Assembly: GCA_030386875.1 (NCBI GenBank)
Contig: CM059577.1
Span: forward strand, 22,517,038-22,581,037
Direction: 5' to 3'
Origin: Morinoia aosen
Taxonomy: Eukaryota; Arthropoda; Malacostraca; Amphipoda; Talitridae
DNA length: 64,000 nt
Under the pieces are notes generated by a model that saw only the letters and a list, made by a program, of their open reading frames with translations, was not told the DNA's origin and did no database searches. The position numbers were made by a program, and so were the translations under genes. Positions 21,841-34,410 of the stretch are shown in pieces (positions within the stretch are counted from its first letter, which is position 1; the number at the start of each line of letters is the position of its first letter).

Positions 21841-22800
21841 GTCGTTGCCTCAGTTCTCCGCAGTCGATTTTTTGCTGCGCGGAGACAAGGAAGCCTCAGC
21901 TTTAGGGTCCCCCTGCAGTGGGGAGCGGTGGGGAGGCTGGGGAGTGCTGGGCAATGATGGGGAGTTCTCTTAACTGGTGGGGATGAGTGGGAGTTGTCGG
22001 GGCTGGGATGACGTATTGAGGTCCTATGAAACCCTGAACTTCGGGAGACGTGGGGATGAGCGTTGAGGAATTTGGTAGTGATGGGAATGTGTAGTGGCAA
22101 ATGTGGGAAATGATGCGGGTGAGTTATGAGAAATTTTTGGAATGATGGGGATGGGTGGTGAGAAGTATGGGGAGTGATTGAAATGTGTGTTGGGATATAT
22201 TAGAAATTAAGGGGTAAATGTTAAGACGGGTATAAATGAAGTTTAGAATGTCGAGGAATGATGGAGATAAGTGATAGGAGCTATGAGTGATGGGAATAAG
22301 TGATGGGAAACATGGGGAGTGATGAAGAGGGATTAGAACCATGTGAGTGGTGTGTAACATAGAGAGTGATAGGCGAAGAGAGTTTGTAAATTGAGGGGAG
22401 TGATGGGGATGAGAGGTGAGAAGAGCTTCTCAAAGTGGGAGTTAAAATAGGTCAAAAATTTTGAAGCGAGCGGGGTAAGAAGTATCTTGGTGAAACTGGG
22501 GAACCGAATAAATTAGGGAGTTGAGTGTTTAGACAAAAAGTTAGAGGAATTAAAAAATTGCTGAAAAAAACGTATTGGAAAGGTGAAGAATTAGGGAAAC
22601 TCAGGAATTAGGGAATGAGAAGAGTCGGGGAACTAAACGAGCTGCAAAAAAAAAATTGAGAAGTTAGGTAAAAGGTCTGTTGAAGAATTGACAGGAGTTC
22701 TGAAATTAAGGAAGATGGAGAATCAGTAGAGTGGGGAATTAGGAAGAGTTGGGAAGCTGAGCAAGAGGACAAAAAAAGTTCAAGAGGAGGACCGCTCGCC
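21841..22800. repeat. Degenerate purine-rich region
   Basis: Irregular GTGATGGGGATGAG, GTGATGGGAATAAG and GAATTAGGGAA words over about 900 bp suggest a very old tandem array that has lost its period. No gene; the minus-strand frames are Ser/Pro/His-rich by composition. Confidence 0.5.
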
Positions 22801-23763
22801 AGCAATTAACAGACTTCCCCATTCAGAATTTTGCCGGCTGCATTTCTTTTCATTTCTATTCTTGAATTTTTCGGTATAAGTGCTGGCTTCATGTCCGCTC
22901 TAAATGGAACAATAGAAGTAAATTATTTATTCACAATTATCTCACAGTTGTTTAAACCGCCAGCAATGTGTCAAAATATAGCGGAAACTTATTATTTAGT
23001 GAAGGAATTAGGACACAGTTGCTCATCGTCTTCATTTCATTATTAAAATTTGCGTAGATCTCAGTAATGTTAATTGAGGCAACGAGGCTCATATTAACTT
23101 AGCAACTTTCAGGATCATCGAAGTCCCATTTTACTGCTTAATTCATTTTTGCCTAAAGCCGAAATGGCCTTTGAAATTTTAGTTGTTCTTTAAAACATTA
23201 CCGAAGAGGGGAACGCATACAAGGCATCGGCGCTGTGCCAAACTGGGGGGTATTTCCTCACGCTGTCGCGGAAGACCTGGGGCAAAATAGAGGTGTTAGG
23301 AATGGTGGCAAGGGTGGGATTAGGAATGGTGACAATGGTATGATTAGGCAGCCAACACGTGGAGGATTAGGAAAGTAAAGGATTAAGAAAGGTAGGAATG
23401 GCTAACTAGCGTCACCGCAATGATTCAATTATCGGTTGTCCGACTTGATTTTTAGCGCTGGTTGAACATGTCGTATTATATAAACATGTCTGAATTTTTT
23501 TTTTGTGAAATGGAATTCGTCGAACGAGCTCACCGTCTGACGCTGGAATGACATCTGTTGTATTAACTCTTCTGCCATTGCAAGAACTCTATGAAATGCG
23601 AACAAAAATGCAGGCTAATTTGTCGTACGGTAAATGTAGTAAGAACCAATGTCAGAAAAGCTCGCTCCTGGCGAAAAGACTTCGTTTATGAATGACTATG
23701 TACAAATTAATGTTTGAAGAAAGGAAAATGGAAATATTCCAGGGAATTAAGGAATAACCCCCT
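22801..23763. other. Spacer
   Basis: No gene recognised. A short GGATTAGGAATGGTG-type repeat lies at about 23285-23400. Confidence 0.5.
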
Positions 23764-24117
23764 CTCAACTGGCCTGCCCTGGTCACCTGCCCTGATCACC
23801 TGCCCTGGTCACCTGCCCTGGTCACCTGCCCTGGTCACCTGCCCTGGTCACCTGCCCTGGTCACCTGCCCTGATCACCTGCCCTGGTCACCTGCCCTGGT
23901 CACCTGCCCTGGTCACCTGCCCTGGTCACCTGCCCTGGTCACCTGCCCTGGTCACCTGCCCTGATCACCTGCCCTGGTCACCTGCCCTGGTCACCTGCCC
24001 TGGTCACCTGCCCTGGTCACCTGCCCTGGTCACCTGCCCTGGTCATTTGCCCTGATCACCTGCCCTGGTCACCTGCCCTGGTCACCTGCCCTGGTCACCT
24101 GCCCTGGTCACCTGCCC
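23764..24117. repeat. 13-bp minisatellite, unit CTGCCCTGGTCAC
   Basis: About 27 copies, very uniform; the main variant is TGATCAC for TGGTCAC. Each unit holds GGTCAC/GTGACC. A lone unit, AAGTCACCTGCCCTGG, occurs 0.8 kb away at about 24920-24935. Confidence 0.96.
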
Positions 24118-25562
24118 CCTTAAGAAGGTGACATACTCTGACCCTCAACAGGTGGACACAAATGGAATCTAAGTGATTAAGATCAAATTCCTCTCGCTTA
24201 TTTACTTTTAGCATAACCTTGCATTCCTGAAAAAAATAAGAATACATTTCTTCAAGAATCCATCTCACTTTCTCGAGCATATTTACTGCACAGTCATCAC
24301 GAGGAGCAACAACACGAAACTAAAACGTTGCTTGCTGACGATTTTCAAAAGTTTTACAAATGTGAATGTAAGATACTGTATTTTGGCAGTAATTCTACCA
24401 ATTGTTAGAGGCTATTAATCTTCACATTTTCTAAAACATTTAATGATATTTCTATCATTTCCTGTATCCGACCGAGTGCCTTAACTCTTGCGCGAGTCTC
24501 CGTGAGTGAGCCTGTAACGCACGTGCAGGTTTATGCTTTCATGCATACGTTAGGCGGTCTATTAAAGTCTCCCTAACCTTCATTAATCAAGAAATACTCT
24601 TCAAATCGTCGGTTCATCTCTAAAGTTATTGTACTCCTAAACTCCTCGGAATAACTTTCATCTGAATGCATGTACTTCACTTATTTATTATGTTTTATTA
24701 GTTTTTATTTATAAATATACAGCAATCTTTTATTTAGCATTTTGGTTTTCATTTATTTTAATTTTTATCCATAGGGAACATTGTAGACCCTCCAGTTCTT
24801 CGAAATATTTTCAGATGGGGAAAACTCATTGTTAACTTTTATTAAATTCAAATTTGTGAAGGAAAAGAAACGTGTTTCACATGTCAAGAAATTGGTATTT
24901 AAGTTTAACCTTATTGCCCAAGTCACCTGCCCTGGAGAATTTAGCCAAAATTTAGCCAAAATTTTGCCAAAACTTGGCTAAATTTTGATGGAAAAATTAA
25001 AAAATCCAAAACTTGAGGGCAGAAAGAACTTAATCTGACGATCTTCCAAAAAACCCATTTCCATAAATTTCAAAACTTAAGAAATATGATAAGCCTAACC
25101 ATGCCTATATTCATGATACTACGCCAACATTAGCCAGTATTAAACAAAAGACACTTCAATCATTCAGATCATTAAACACTTTCATCACAAACTTAACTAT
25201 GAGTGTTTGCTTGCAAACAAATCATGTTCATTTCAACTCCCCGAGACTCTGCTAATTATCAAAAATAAAAAAAATTTCTAACTTCTCATATTTTTCCAAT
25301 GGCCGTTTTACCATTCCCCGATCGCTGTTCAACGCTATTAAAACGTCCTGTTTTAATTTTCGTTTCCGCAGCGTTTTTAAGATCAAACGATGTTCTTCAC
25401 GGTATTGCTAGTAATTGTTAATCTTCTGTTGCCCAAATGAAACGAACATGTTTTGTTGCACCCATATAGCAGTAAAATTAACTGTGAGGCTCAAACTGTA
25501 GAATCTTCCTCTAGTGTGCAGAGCAAAAAACTTTTTTCTTTCATAACCTCTTCTCCCTCCTC
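24118..25562. other. AT-rich spacer
   Basis: No gene seen. It includes an isolated copy of the 13-bp unit (24920-24935) followed by AATTTAGCCAAAA / ATTTTGCCAAAA direct and inverted short repeats (24939-24990). Confidence 0.55.
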
Positions 25563-25905
25563 CTGGTTTTCTGTTCCCCCCACCAGCCCCCTGGCTTTCT
25601 GTTCCCCTCCACGAGCCCCCTGGCTTTCTGTTCCCCCCATGAGCCCCCTGGCTTTCTGTCCCCCCCCCCCAAGCCCCTTGGCTTTCTGTCCCCCCCCCCA
25701 AGCCCCTTGGCTTTCTGTTCCCCCATCAGCCCCCTGGCTTTCTGTTCCCCTCACCAGCCCCCTGGCTTTCTGTTCCCATCACCAGCCCCCTGGCTTTCTG
25801 TTCCCCCACCAGCACCCTGGCTTTCTGTTCCCCTCGCCAGTCCCCTGGTTTTCTGTTCCCCCCACCAGCCCCCTGGTTTTGTGTCCCCCACCAGCCCCTC
25901 CCCAG
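25563..25905. repeat. GCCCCCTGGCTTTCTGTTCC minisatellite
   Basis: About 12 copies of a variable 26-31 bp unit: CCCCTGGCTTTCTGT followed by a C-rich run of variable length and CACCAGC or CACGAGC. Length variation in the C run gives frame shifts between copies, a sign of slippage on top of unit duplication. Confidence 0.93.
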
Positions 25906-26470
25906 GTGGGGCAGGACCCCAGGGCCCCAATGTATCGTAAACGTTACGACTGCCCCAATGGCTCATCCCGCGTCACTTTACGTGCGTCAAAATTGGGACT
26001 TTTGGAGCTCTAACTTCAGAGCCTGAGCCTACCTTCGCCTCTAGGGCGGGCCTATGCAGCTAGTGATCAGGTAACTAGGTCTACTGGAGTTATCTGGGGT
26101 CTACCTATACGTCTAGGGCTGGGCTGAGCCAGTGTAGGACCTACAGATACCTCAAGGGTGGGCCTATACATGTAGTGTGCAGATAACGAGGCCGACAATT
26201 ATAAAAGGCGCCCTAAGGACCAATTTAGTAAGCCTACGGACCAACCTTTGCCGTAACTGCTTTTACGTCTAGTGATGCTATTGACTCTGGCATGTGGATC
26301 TTAGCGTGTTGGAACGAGCGCATCAGCATCAAATTTTCAGAGTCAACATGCTTGTAGAAGTCTGTTGACACATGCGGTTAGAGTTTTATGCCGATTTATC
26401 TAACATCCGCACTAATCGGACTATTTTAAAACACAAATTGTTAACCTTCCAATATCGACATTTTGTACAC
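25906..26470. other. Spacer with an old repeat of about 57 bp
   Basis: At about 26035-26200, TCTAGGGCGGGCCTATGCAG, TCTAGGGCTGGGCTGAG and TCAAGGGTGGGCCTATACAT lie about 55-60 bp apart, followed in the outer two by similar GATCAGGTAACTAGG / GTGCAGATAACGAGG words. This is probably a decayed three-copy repeat. No gene. Confidence 0.5.
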
Positions 26471-26477
26471 TTATACC

Positions 26478-27003
26478 GTCATCACAACCACCATCGCCAC
26501 AACCCCCGTCATAACGACCATTGTCACCACAACCACCGTCACCACAACCAGCATCACCACAACCACCGTCACCACAACCAGCATCACCACAACCACCATC
26601 ACCACAACCACCGTTTTCGCAAACACCGTCACCACAACCACCGTCACCACAACCGGCATCAACACAACCACTGTCACCACAACCACCGTCACCACAACCA
26701 CCGTCACCACAACCACCGTCACCACAACCACCGTCACCACAACCACCGTCACCACAACCACCGTCACCACAACCACCGTCACCACAACCACCGTCACCAC
26801 AACCAGCATCACCACAACCACCATCACCACAACCACCATCACCACAACCACCGTCACCACAACCACCGTCATTACAACCATCGTCACTAGAACCACCGTT
26901 ACCACAACCAGCATTACCACAACCACCGTCATCACAACCACTGTCACCACAACCACCGTCACCACAACCACCGTCACCACAACCACCATCACCACAACCA
27001 CCG
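26478..27003. repeat. 15-bp minisatellite, unit CCGTCACCACAACCA
   Basis: About 35 copies with no G except in CCG. Variants are CATCACC for CGTCACC and a few diverged units (26610-26680, 26870-26940). Period 15 without stops gives long frames of PSPQP, TTTVT or HHNHR type on the plus strand and Gly/Cys or Val on the minus strand; none is a gene. Confidence 0.97.
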
Positions 27004-27247
27004 ACTTTCAACTGGAACTGACATCAGACTATCACCGACATCACAGTAAGGAGGGAACTGTCACACGACAGTGAGCAACAAACAATCGATTTAGGAAGAA
27101 ATTCAACAAAAATATAATACATACGAGCTATTTTCGAAAGAGGTTTGTAGGTTCTATTCGGGCGGTAAGGAGTATTTGTATGAATAGCGTCTATTTAATA
27201 CAAGGATATCTCTACACCATGTGCTGCCGCACGGCTCCTCTCTCCGC

Positions 27248-27333
27248 ACTCACTGGCATCGCACACTGGCATCGCACACTGGCATCGCACACTGGCATCG
27301 CACACTGGCATCGCACACTGGCATCGCACACTG
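27248..27333. repeat. 13-bp minisatellite, unit ACTGGCATCGCAC
   Basis: Six perfect or near-perfect copies, a young and small array. Confidence 0.95.
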
Positions 27334-30032
27334 ATGCTTGAAGTATTCCGGTAACGTTTTTGGCACCCCAAACAATGATGAGTGTTCATTGCGCTCATTT
27401 TGTTTGTCGTTGCCTGCCACAATTATCCAAAGCTAAACGTTCGTTCAACAAGACTCCACACTAACATCTGTTCCATGAATTATGATGTCCCTTTAACGAA
27501 AAAGCATAATGACGAAATGTGTGAAACCTGTTTAGGCACAGCTTGAGGGTACACACAAGAAAGATGATGATCACATTTTAGCGTATCACAGTGCTTGGCA
27601 GAAGCGCACGTTCAAAAATAGTAGTTTGAATTTTGAGGTGACACAGGTTTTGGCGCAGCGTCTGTAAAAAAGACGGCGGCAATTTTGCCGGGCTGTGCTC
27701 GCGATGGTCAAAGTCTACGGAATATGCGCCCGAACTTCGCCAAAATTCTTAGCTAAGTTTGCAAAATTTTGCCGAGGCCCGTCACAGACCGGCTCAAAAC
27801 TCGCCGTGGACTTTGCTACACTCTCTCAAGAGCTCTTAAATGGACCGCTGCTTCGCCATGTTCCCTGCATGTTTGAAATGTTGAACAAAATTGTCTTGGT
27901 CGGGTACATCGTTAGTCATTGCATGCATGTAAGTCAGTTCATGCATGTATCAGCTTGAAATAACGTTAGATAATAAAACAGCTGACTACTGGGCAACATA
28001 TTTTCCATGAGCACATAATTGAATAATTTACTCGATTATATTTGTACACAGATTTATTCGATTTACTCGATTATGCTTGTGCAGATGAAGCTAAAGCTGG
28101 CTCGAATAGACAACCAATTTATTAACGACACATGTTAACTGCGACAGGACCAACTCATATTCAATACTCAAATCAAACTAAGCTCATTTTCATGTTCAAT
28201 ATTGAAACAGAAAAAAAAAAATTAGAACCAGCCTTGACCTCACTTTGGTCTAGTTTTGATCGAAAAAATGCGGTGCTGCTGTAGCGTGAGATGTACCACA
28301 CAATAGCATGAGATCTACCTCTAGCTAGTAACTATAGCGTGGGGTTAGGTTAGGTCGGATTTCTAATGGATATAACTCATTTCCATACATCTAATTTAGC
28401 GATAAACACTTAATTTGTACATCTCAAACTGCACCTGGGTGGCCGGTATATGGCGGTAGACCTCACGCTGCCATAGCCCTAAAAGTGCAGTCATTGAGCG
28501 CTGATGCCACACAAAATTGAATTTAAAGCTATTAGTAATAAGCATTTGGAAGTCTTGCCATACAAATTTCAAATCTGGAGCTCAAAAATTTCACAACTCC
28601 CCCCAATTTTGGCGCAACTGAGCATTTGAGTCCTCACCTGTCACCGCACCGTCGGGGCCGGACAGCTGCAGCCTGCAACAAAAATTTACCCACGATGGAG
28701 GAAAGGATCAACTCTTTTTCGTCTTAGTTTTGTCTAGAAAATATAGTGAACTTTTTTTTGAATGGCAAGCGTTTTGATTTTTATTATCGAACGCTGGACG
28801 TTGGCAAACGTAATAAATAAATTTAGCCAGCAATATTTACCGAGCGAGATGGATGTGCGTTAGAAAACGCTACTCCCAGCAGAAATAAAGGCTTTCCAAG
28901 CCTCTCGCTTCGACGGCTAACAAACCCCTTGCCCATCAGGGAGGGGTTAACGCGTCGTGACCTAAGTTGTCTTTCTCAGAGTACAAGTAAACTTGATGAC
29001 AGCTTAATGCATCAAATTCAGCCACAGACATGTTTTTACGTCGATTCAGACTCCTTCTCACTTGTCAACGAGTTCGGCATTAAAAAAATGAGAAGCAATG
29101 AAAGAACGTGTAAAAATGAAGAGTTTTACTTGAAAAAAGTTTTCAGGAAAGCGGTTAAGTAAAACTTGCGTCAGAATATTCCACCTCACTGCGCATGGCC
29201 GAAGTTTGAGCGCTGCAACCAAGCACAGCACAAGGTATTGAACCAACACACCCACCGCAAATGTTGGTACACACGCCTGTTTTTACCGTCACACAAAGAT
29301 CTACAAACACAACTCAGGCATCGTCCCTTTTTTCACACTCGAGTACCCCGTCATACACAATGGTAAAACCTTTTTCTTGTTATAACTAAAAGTCAATCAC
29401 GAATATTATCTGTACATAAACAGTTTAAATCGTAATATTTCGTGCTTTTGAATCCTCTAGTTTTGTGTTACCAGAACCTAGGAATGGACATTAATCACGA
29501 ATGTCAGCAAATTGCTGTTAAAAAAACACAATTCTCAGTCATTAAGTAGTGTTCAGATACCCCGTTTGCAGAGTGGCAGTAGGGCCATTCCAAGCCAGCA
29601 AACAACAAACTGTATTTTGCTCATCAGTGTATAGCTCTAATGACTGCATTAACTGCCCTTGTCCTAAATTTACATTATCTGACGTTTTTTCTCTGAAATT
29701 TATTTTCGGCGCAGCTGCAAAAAACGCAGGCATAGTGTGAGATGTTAGCGAGTTTTGTATGTCAGCTTGCATCATGACGCACACCAAAAACCCTGGGAGG
29801 CAAGCACTGTATCCAGCAATAGTAGTTAATTTCCGACACAAAGATTTACATTTTCGCCTAGGAGCAGCGTATTTAGCGGCTGCTCTTCTGAACACATTTC
29901 AAGCTGAAGAGCGGTGACCCACAAGCTAAGCTCCGGTCGTTTTCTGATTGGTCGGGTCGTCCACCAATCAGAATGAGCCACGACATGAAAGCGAACAAAA
30001 GGAGCTTAGAAGCCGTTCGACTCTAGTGAAAT
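27334..30032. other. Longest spacer without arrays
   Basis: About 2.7 kb of mixed composition. Small frames (27695-27958, 28929-29162, 29166-29366, 29542-29895 minus) show no domain I recognise. The 117-codon minus frame at 29542-29895 is the best open frame of ordinary composition in the window, but there is no family, splice or promoter evidence for it. GGGGTTAGGTTAGG occurs at about 28340. Confidence 0.5.
29942..29973. promoter_or_regulatory. Inverted pair of CCAAT boxes
   Basis: TTCTGATTGGT (29942-29952) and ACCAATCAGAA (29963-29973) form an 11-bp perfect inverted repeat around 10 bases. Both arms hold the CCAAT pentamer in the NF-Y-preferred CCAATCA context. It lies 60 bp before the 30.0-kb array. 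Regulatory use is only an inference; no transcript or TATA element is visible nearby. Confidence 0.35.
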
Positions 30033-32018
30033 TCCTCCTCCCTTGCCCCCTGCCTCAGCCCTGCCTCACCCCTGCCTCAGCCCTGCCTCACCCCTGCCTC
30101 AGCCCTGCCTTGCCTCCTGCCTCACCCCTGCCTCAGCCCTGCCTGGCCTCCTGCCTCACCCCTGCCTCAGCCCTGCCTCAACCCTGCCTCAGCCCTGCCT
30201 TGCCTCCTGCCTCACCCCTGCCTCAGCCCTGCCTCAACCCTGCCTCAGCCCTGCCTGGCCTCCTGCCTCAGCCCTGCCTCAGCCCTGCCTCAGTCCTACC
30301 TCAGCCCTGCCTCCCCCATGCCTCAACCCTGCCCCACCCCTGCCTCAGCCCTGCCTCACCCCTGCCTCAGCCCTGCCTGGCCTCCTGCCTCAGCCCTGCC
30401 TCAGCCCTGCCTCAGTCCTACCTCAGCCCTGCCTCCCCCATGCCTCAACCCTGCCCCACCCCTGCCTCAGCCCTGCCTCACCCCTGCCTCAGCCCTGCCT
30501 GGCCTCCTGCCTCAGCCCTGCCTCAGCCCTGCCTCAGTCCTACCTCAGCCCTGCCTCCCCCATGCCTCAACCCTGCCCCACCCCTGCCTCAGCCCTGCCT
30601 TGCCTCCTGCCTCACTCCTGCCTCAGCCCTGCCTCAGTCCTACCTCAGCCCTGCCTACCCCCTGCCTCAACCCTGCCCCACCCCTGCCTCAGCCCTACCT
30701 CACCCCTGCCTCAGCCCTGCCTTGCCTCCTGCCTCCCCCCTGCCTCAGCCCTGCCTCAGCCCTGCCTGGCCTCCTGCCTCAGCCCTGCCTCAGCCCTGCC
30801 TCAGTCCTACCTCAGCCCTGCCTCCCCCATGCCTCAACCCTGCCCCACCCCTGCCTCAGCCCTGCCTCACCCCTGCCTCAGCCCTGCCTGGCCTCCTGCC
30901 TCAGCCCTGCCTCAGCCCTGCCTCAGTCCTACCTCAGCCCTGCCTCCCCCATGCCTCAACCCTGCCCCACCCCTGCCTCAGCCCTGCCTCACCCCTGCCT
31001 CAGCCCTGCCTGGCCTCCTGCCTCAGCCCTGCCTCAGCCCTGCCTCAGTCCTACCTCAGCCCTGCCTCCCCCATGCCTCAACCCTGCCCCACCCCTGCCT
31101 CAGCCCTGCCTTGCCTCCTGCCTCACTCCTGCCTCAGCCCTGCCTCAGTCCTACCTCAGCCCTGCCTACCCCCTGCCTCAACCCTGCCCCACCCCTGCCT
31201 CAGCCCTACCTCACCCCTGCCTCAGCCCTGCCTTGCCTCCTGCCTCCCCCCTGCCTCAGCCCTGCCTCAGTCCTACCTCAGCCCTGCCTACCCCCTGCCT
31301 CAACCCTGCCCCACCCCTGCCTCAGCCCTGCCTCACCCCTGCCTCAGCCCTGCCTTGCCTCCTGCCTCAGCCCTGCCTCAGTCCTACCTCAGCCCTGCCT
31401 CCCCCCTGCCTCAACCCTGCCCCACCCCTGCCTCAGCCCTGCCTCACCCCTGCCTCAGCCCTGCCTTGCCTCCTGCCTCCCCCCTGCCTCAGCCCTGCCT
31501 CAGTCCTACCTCAGCCCTGCCTACCCCCTGCCTCAACCCTGCCCCACCCCTGCCTCAGCCCTGCCTCACCCCTGCCTCACCCCTGCCTCAGCCCTACCTC
31601 AGCCCTGCCTCACCCCTGCCTCAGCCATGCCTCAGCCGTGCCTCACCCCTGCCTCAGTCCTACCTCAGCCCTGCCTCACCCCTGCCTCAGTCCTACCTCA
31701 GCCCTGTCTCACCCCTGCCTCAACCCTTTCTCAGCTCTGCCTCACCCCTGCCTTAACCCTGCCTCACTCCTACCTCACCCCTGCCTCACCCCTGCCTCAG
31801 TCCTGCCTCAACCCTTTCTCACCCCTGCCTCACCCCTGCCTTAACCCTGCCTCACCCCTACCTCACCCCTACCTCAACCCTGCCTCACCCCTACCTCACC
31901 CCTACCTCACCTCTGCCTCAACCCTGCCTCACCCCTGCCTCACCCCTGCCTCACCCCTTCCTTGCCTCCTGCCTCACCCCTGCCTCACCCCTGCCTCACC
32001 CCTGCCTCAACCCTTGCG
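30033..32018. repeat. 11-bp minisatellite, unit CTGCCTCAGCC
   Basis: About 180 copies with variants CTGCCTCACCC, CTACCTCAGCC, CTGCCCCACCC and CTGCCTCAACC. Because 11 is not a multiple of 3 and no frame has stops, frames of up to 676 codons (Pro/Leu/Ala/Ser/Cys) appear in all three plus frames. Higher-order structure: GGCCTCCTGCC marks a 122-bp unit at 30257, 30379, 30501 and again at 30768, 30890, 31012. The whole block is duplicated at a 511-bp offset. The right end (31.6-32.0 kb) is less ordered. Confidence 0.97.
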
Positions 32019-33840
32019 TCTTGACTTCATATCACACATGCTGGAGCGCCAGCTGCGCCGCCTAAGCCAATGATAATTACAAAAGAGAACTGCAGGGATT
32101 GTGTTCAATAAGTCGCAACGCAAAATGGAATCCAAATCGAATCAGTACCCGCTGCCGGAGACCTGTCATTCTCGCGTCAGAAAACCTGTTCAATTTAACC
32201 AGTCGAGGAACCCCGCTCTAAATGCCTTAAGGAAAGTTGCAGGTGCAATCACATGCTGCAAAATTCAATCGATTTTTTCCATTAAGAAACTGCTCTGTTC
32301 GACTGAACCTTGCCTCCAGCGCAAGGAAATTGAACCGAAGCCTTCATTCGATACCTAATAAAACTGGGGCCTTTAGTTGCAGCAAAATGCGCCGACTTCA
32401 TTGGGCGCAACTCACCGCAATAAAATGCTTTTAATTACATTCCGATACCGAGCGACAAGTCTTTCTTCTTCTTATTCTTCTTCTTTCGATGGAGGCCCAG
32501 TACAAAACTACAGCTCCGATTCTCATTGAACAACTTTCGCGCTCAAATTTCTTCCTCTTTTTCTTCTCATCATGGCGCGTTCCTCCTTCTCAATTAAATA
32601 AACTCGCCAGGCCTGGAATCAATTTCACGAGAAACAGACAGCAACTTTAGCTCTCATCAAGAAAAACCACGCGGCACCTGAGCCGAGCTATTGCATGGCA
32701 ACGCTGGAGACTGTGTCCGTGCTGACAATTTCAACCCTTACTTTTTGATGGGAGTCGCAACTTTGAGTGCAGCATCTTCACTACGGCAGACTTCGGATAG
32801 TGTGTGTGTGTGCGTCCTATTCTCGATGTTCTTTGTTACAGCTCTTGTTTGTACACGGCGTATTAAAATTTAGTTTTCGACGTACCCGTTTTTGAATTGC
32901 ATAGAAGCGTTCGGGTAAACTTAGGCTGTGTGGTGGTGGTGGTGGTATATTTGCGATGTCTGCCTTTATCGACTTAGGTACTGGATTATAGGCCTAGCCC
33001 CCGAATGTTTCAACTTGAATCAACGGCACATCTATAATTTGAATTATCTTTGAAGTTTTAATTATAAATATTCAAAGAGGATCATTAGCCTTCCGACGCT
33101 GATAGGGAACATTTATTGATGTTTAACCCTTATAAAATGAAACAGTTTTTCACTTGCTAGATCTGTCTAACCTTACTACCACATTTCAAACTGGGTATTT
33201 GAACAATTAATAATGACTACAAATTCATGATCTTCAATTACAATCTATTGGTTCGATAGTTAAACTCATTCCAAAGTCATCCTAACTTAAAAACAGATAA
33301 AGCTCGAGAAAAAAGTACAAGCATTTCGAAAAGTTTTGGAAAATCAGGTTTGACGAGCGAATTAAAGGCCTAACTCATTAATGATGCGGTGACACAGAGC
33401 GCGGCCCACACGGTGAGCCGCTCCAACTCAGCGTCGTGCCCTCCAGCGCAGCGCGAGATGCGAAGGCTCGATTAATTTAAATGACGCCAAGTTTTGGGGC
33501 ACGGGATAAAGAAGGTCAGACTTCCCGATTTCCCACAAAAAAAATGCTCCACTTTTGAAGTCCCCTCTAATCTCCCACGGGGGTGGGGGAGATTTTGGAG
33601 TGGGGACGGGGATTTGGGGGAGGGAAGGGGGGAGGGACCCGGAGGAGGGGAGAAGGGGGGTGGAAATCTCGGCCCTCAAATCCTCAAAGAAGATCTCAAA
33701 GAGATGAAGGCCACCGGGGCCAGCATCAAAATAAAATAAAAAAGAAGGACTTGACTACGCTTAAGGGACGGTGGGCTGCTGCACACGTGCAGTAGCTGGC
33801 TCATTATATGGAAATGGAGCAGCGTAATTGCCATTTTACA
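32019..33840. other. Spacer with small microsatellites
   Basis: No gene recognised. A CTT microsatellite lies at about 32463-32488, a GGT run at about 32930-32947 and a G-rich patch at 33575-33665 that creates two overlapping Gly-rich frames. Confidence 0.55.
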
Positions 33841-33880
33841 TGTCGAGCTCAGTTCTGCAGAAATTCACGAATAGGCTTCG

Positions 33881-34410
33881 TGAAAAATTCGGAGTTCAAT
33901 TATTCAGAAACTCACGACGAAGTGCCGTGAAAAATACGTTAAAGCATTATGCCGAAATTTAAGACAAGGTGTCGTAAAAAATTCGGAGTTCAATTATTCA
34001 GAAACTCACGACGAAGTGCCGTGAAAAATACGTTAAAGCATTATGCCGAAATTTAAGACAAGGTGTCGTAAAAAATTCGGAGTTCAATTATTCAGAAACT
34101 CACGACGAAGTGCCGTGAAAAATACGTTAAAGCATTATGCCGAAATTTAAGACAAGGTGTCGTAAAAAATTCGGAGTTCAATTATTCAGAAACTCACGAC
34201 GAAGTGCCGTGAAAAATACGTTAAAGCATTATGCCGAAATTTAAGACAAGGTGTCGTAAAAAATTCGGAGCTGAATTATGCAGAAACTCACGACGAAATG
34301 CTGTGAAAAATACGTTAAAGAATTATGCCGAAATTCATGACAAGGTGTCGTGAAAAATTCGGAGCTGAATTATGCAGAAACTCACGACGAAATGTCGTGA
34401 AAAATTCCCG
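33881..34410. repeat. 94-bp dimeric tandem repeat with hairpins
   Basis: ATTCGGAG recurs at 33887, 33981 and 34075, an exact 94-bp period over about 5.5 copies. The first four copies are almost identical; the outer copies diverge. Each 94-bp unit splits into two related 47-bp halves, one with CACGACGAAGTGCCGTGA and one with AAGACAAGGTGTCGTAA, each followed by AAAAATAC or AAAAATTC. In outer copies the arms pair perfectly (TTCACGAA/TTCGTGAA at about 33863-33883; TCACGAC/GTCGTGA at about 34381-34400). Confidence 0.93.

Noticed and set aside
26421..27074. Gly/Cys-repeat (GCGDGGCGD) and poly-Thr/His frames resembling antifreeze, cuticle or mucin proteins
   Set aside because: All come from one 15-bp unit read on both strands; no signal peptide or flanking gene structure.
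29542..29895. 117-codon minus-strand gene of ordinary composition
   Set aside because: No recognised domain, no splice or promoter evidence, and an opposite-strand frame overlaps it. Left as unannotated spacer.
29948..32073. Pro/Leu/Ala-rich proteins of 508-676 codons in three frames
   Set aside because: 11-bp unit without stops; all three plus frames are equally open.
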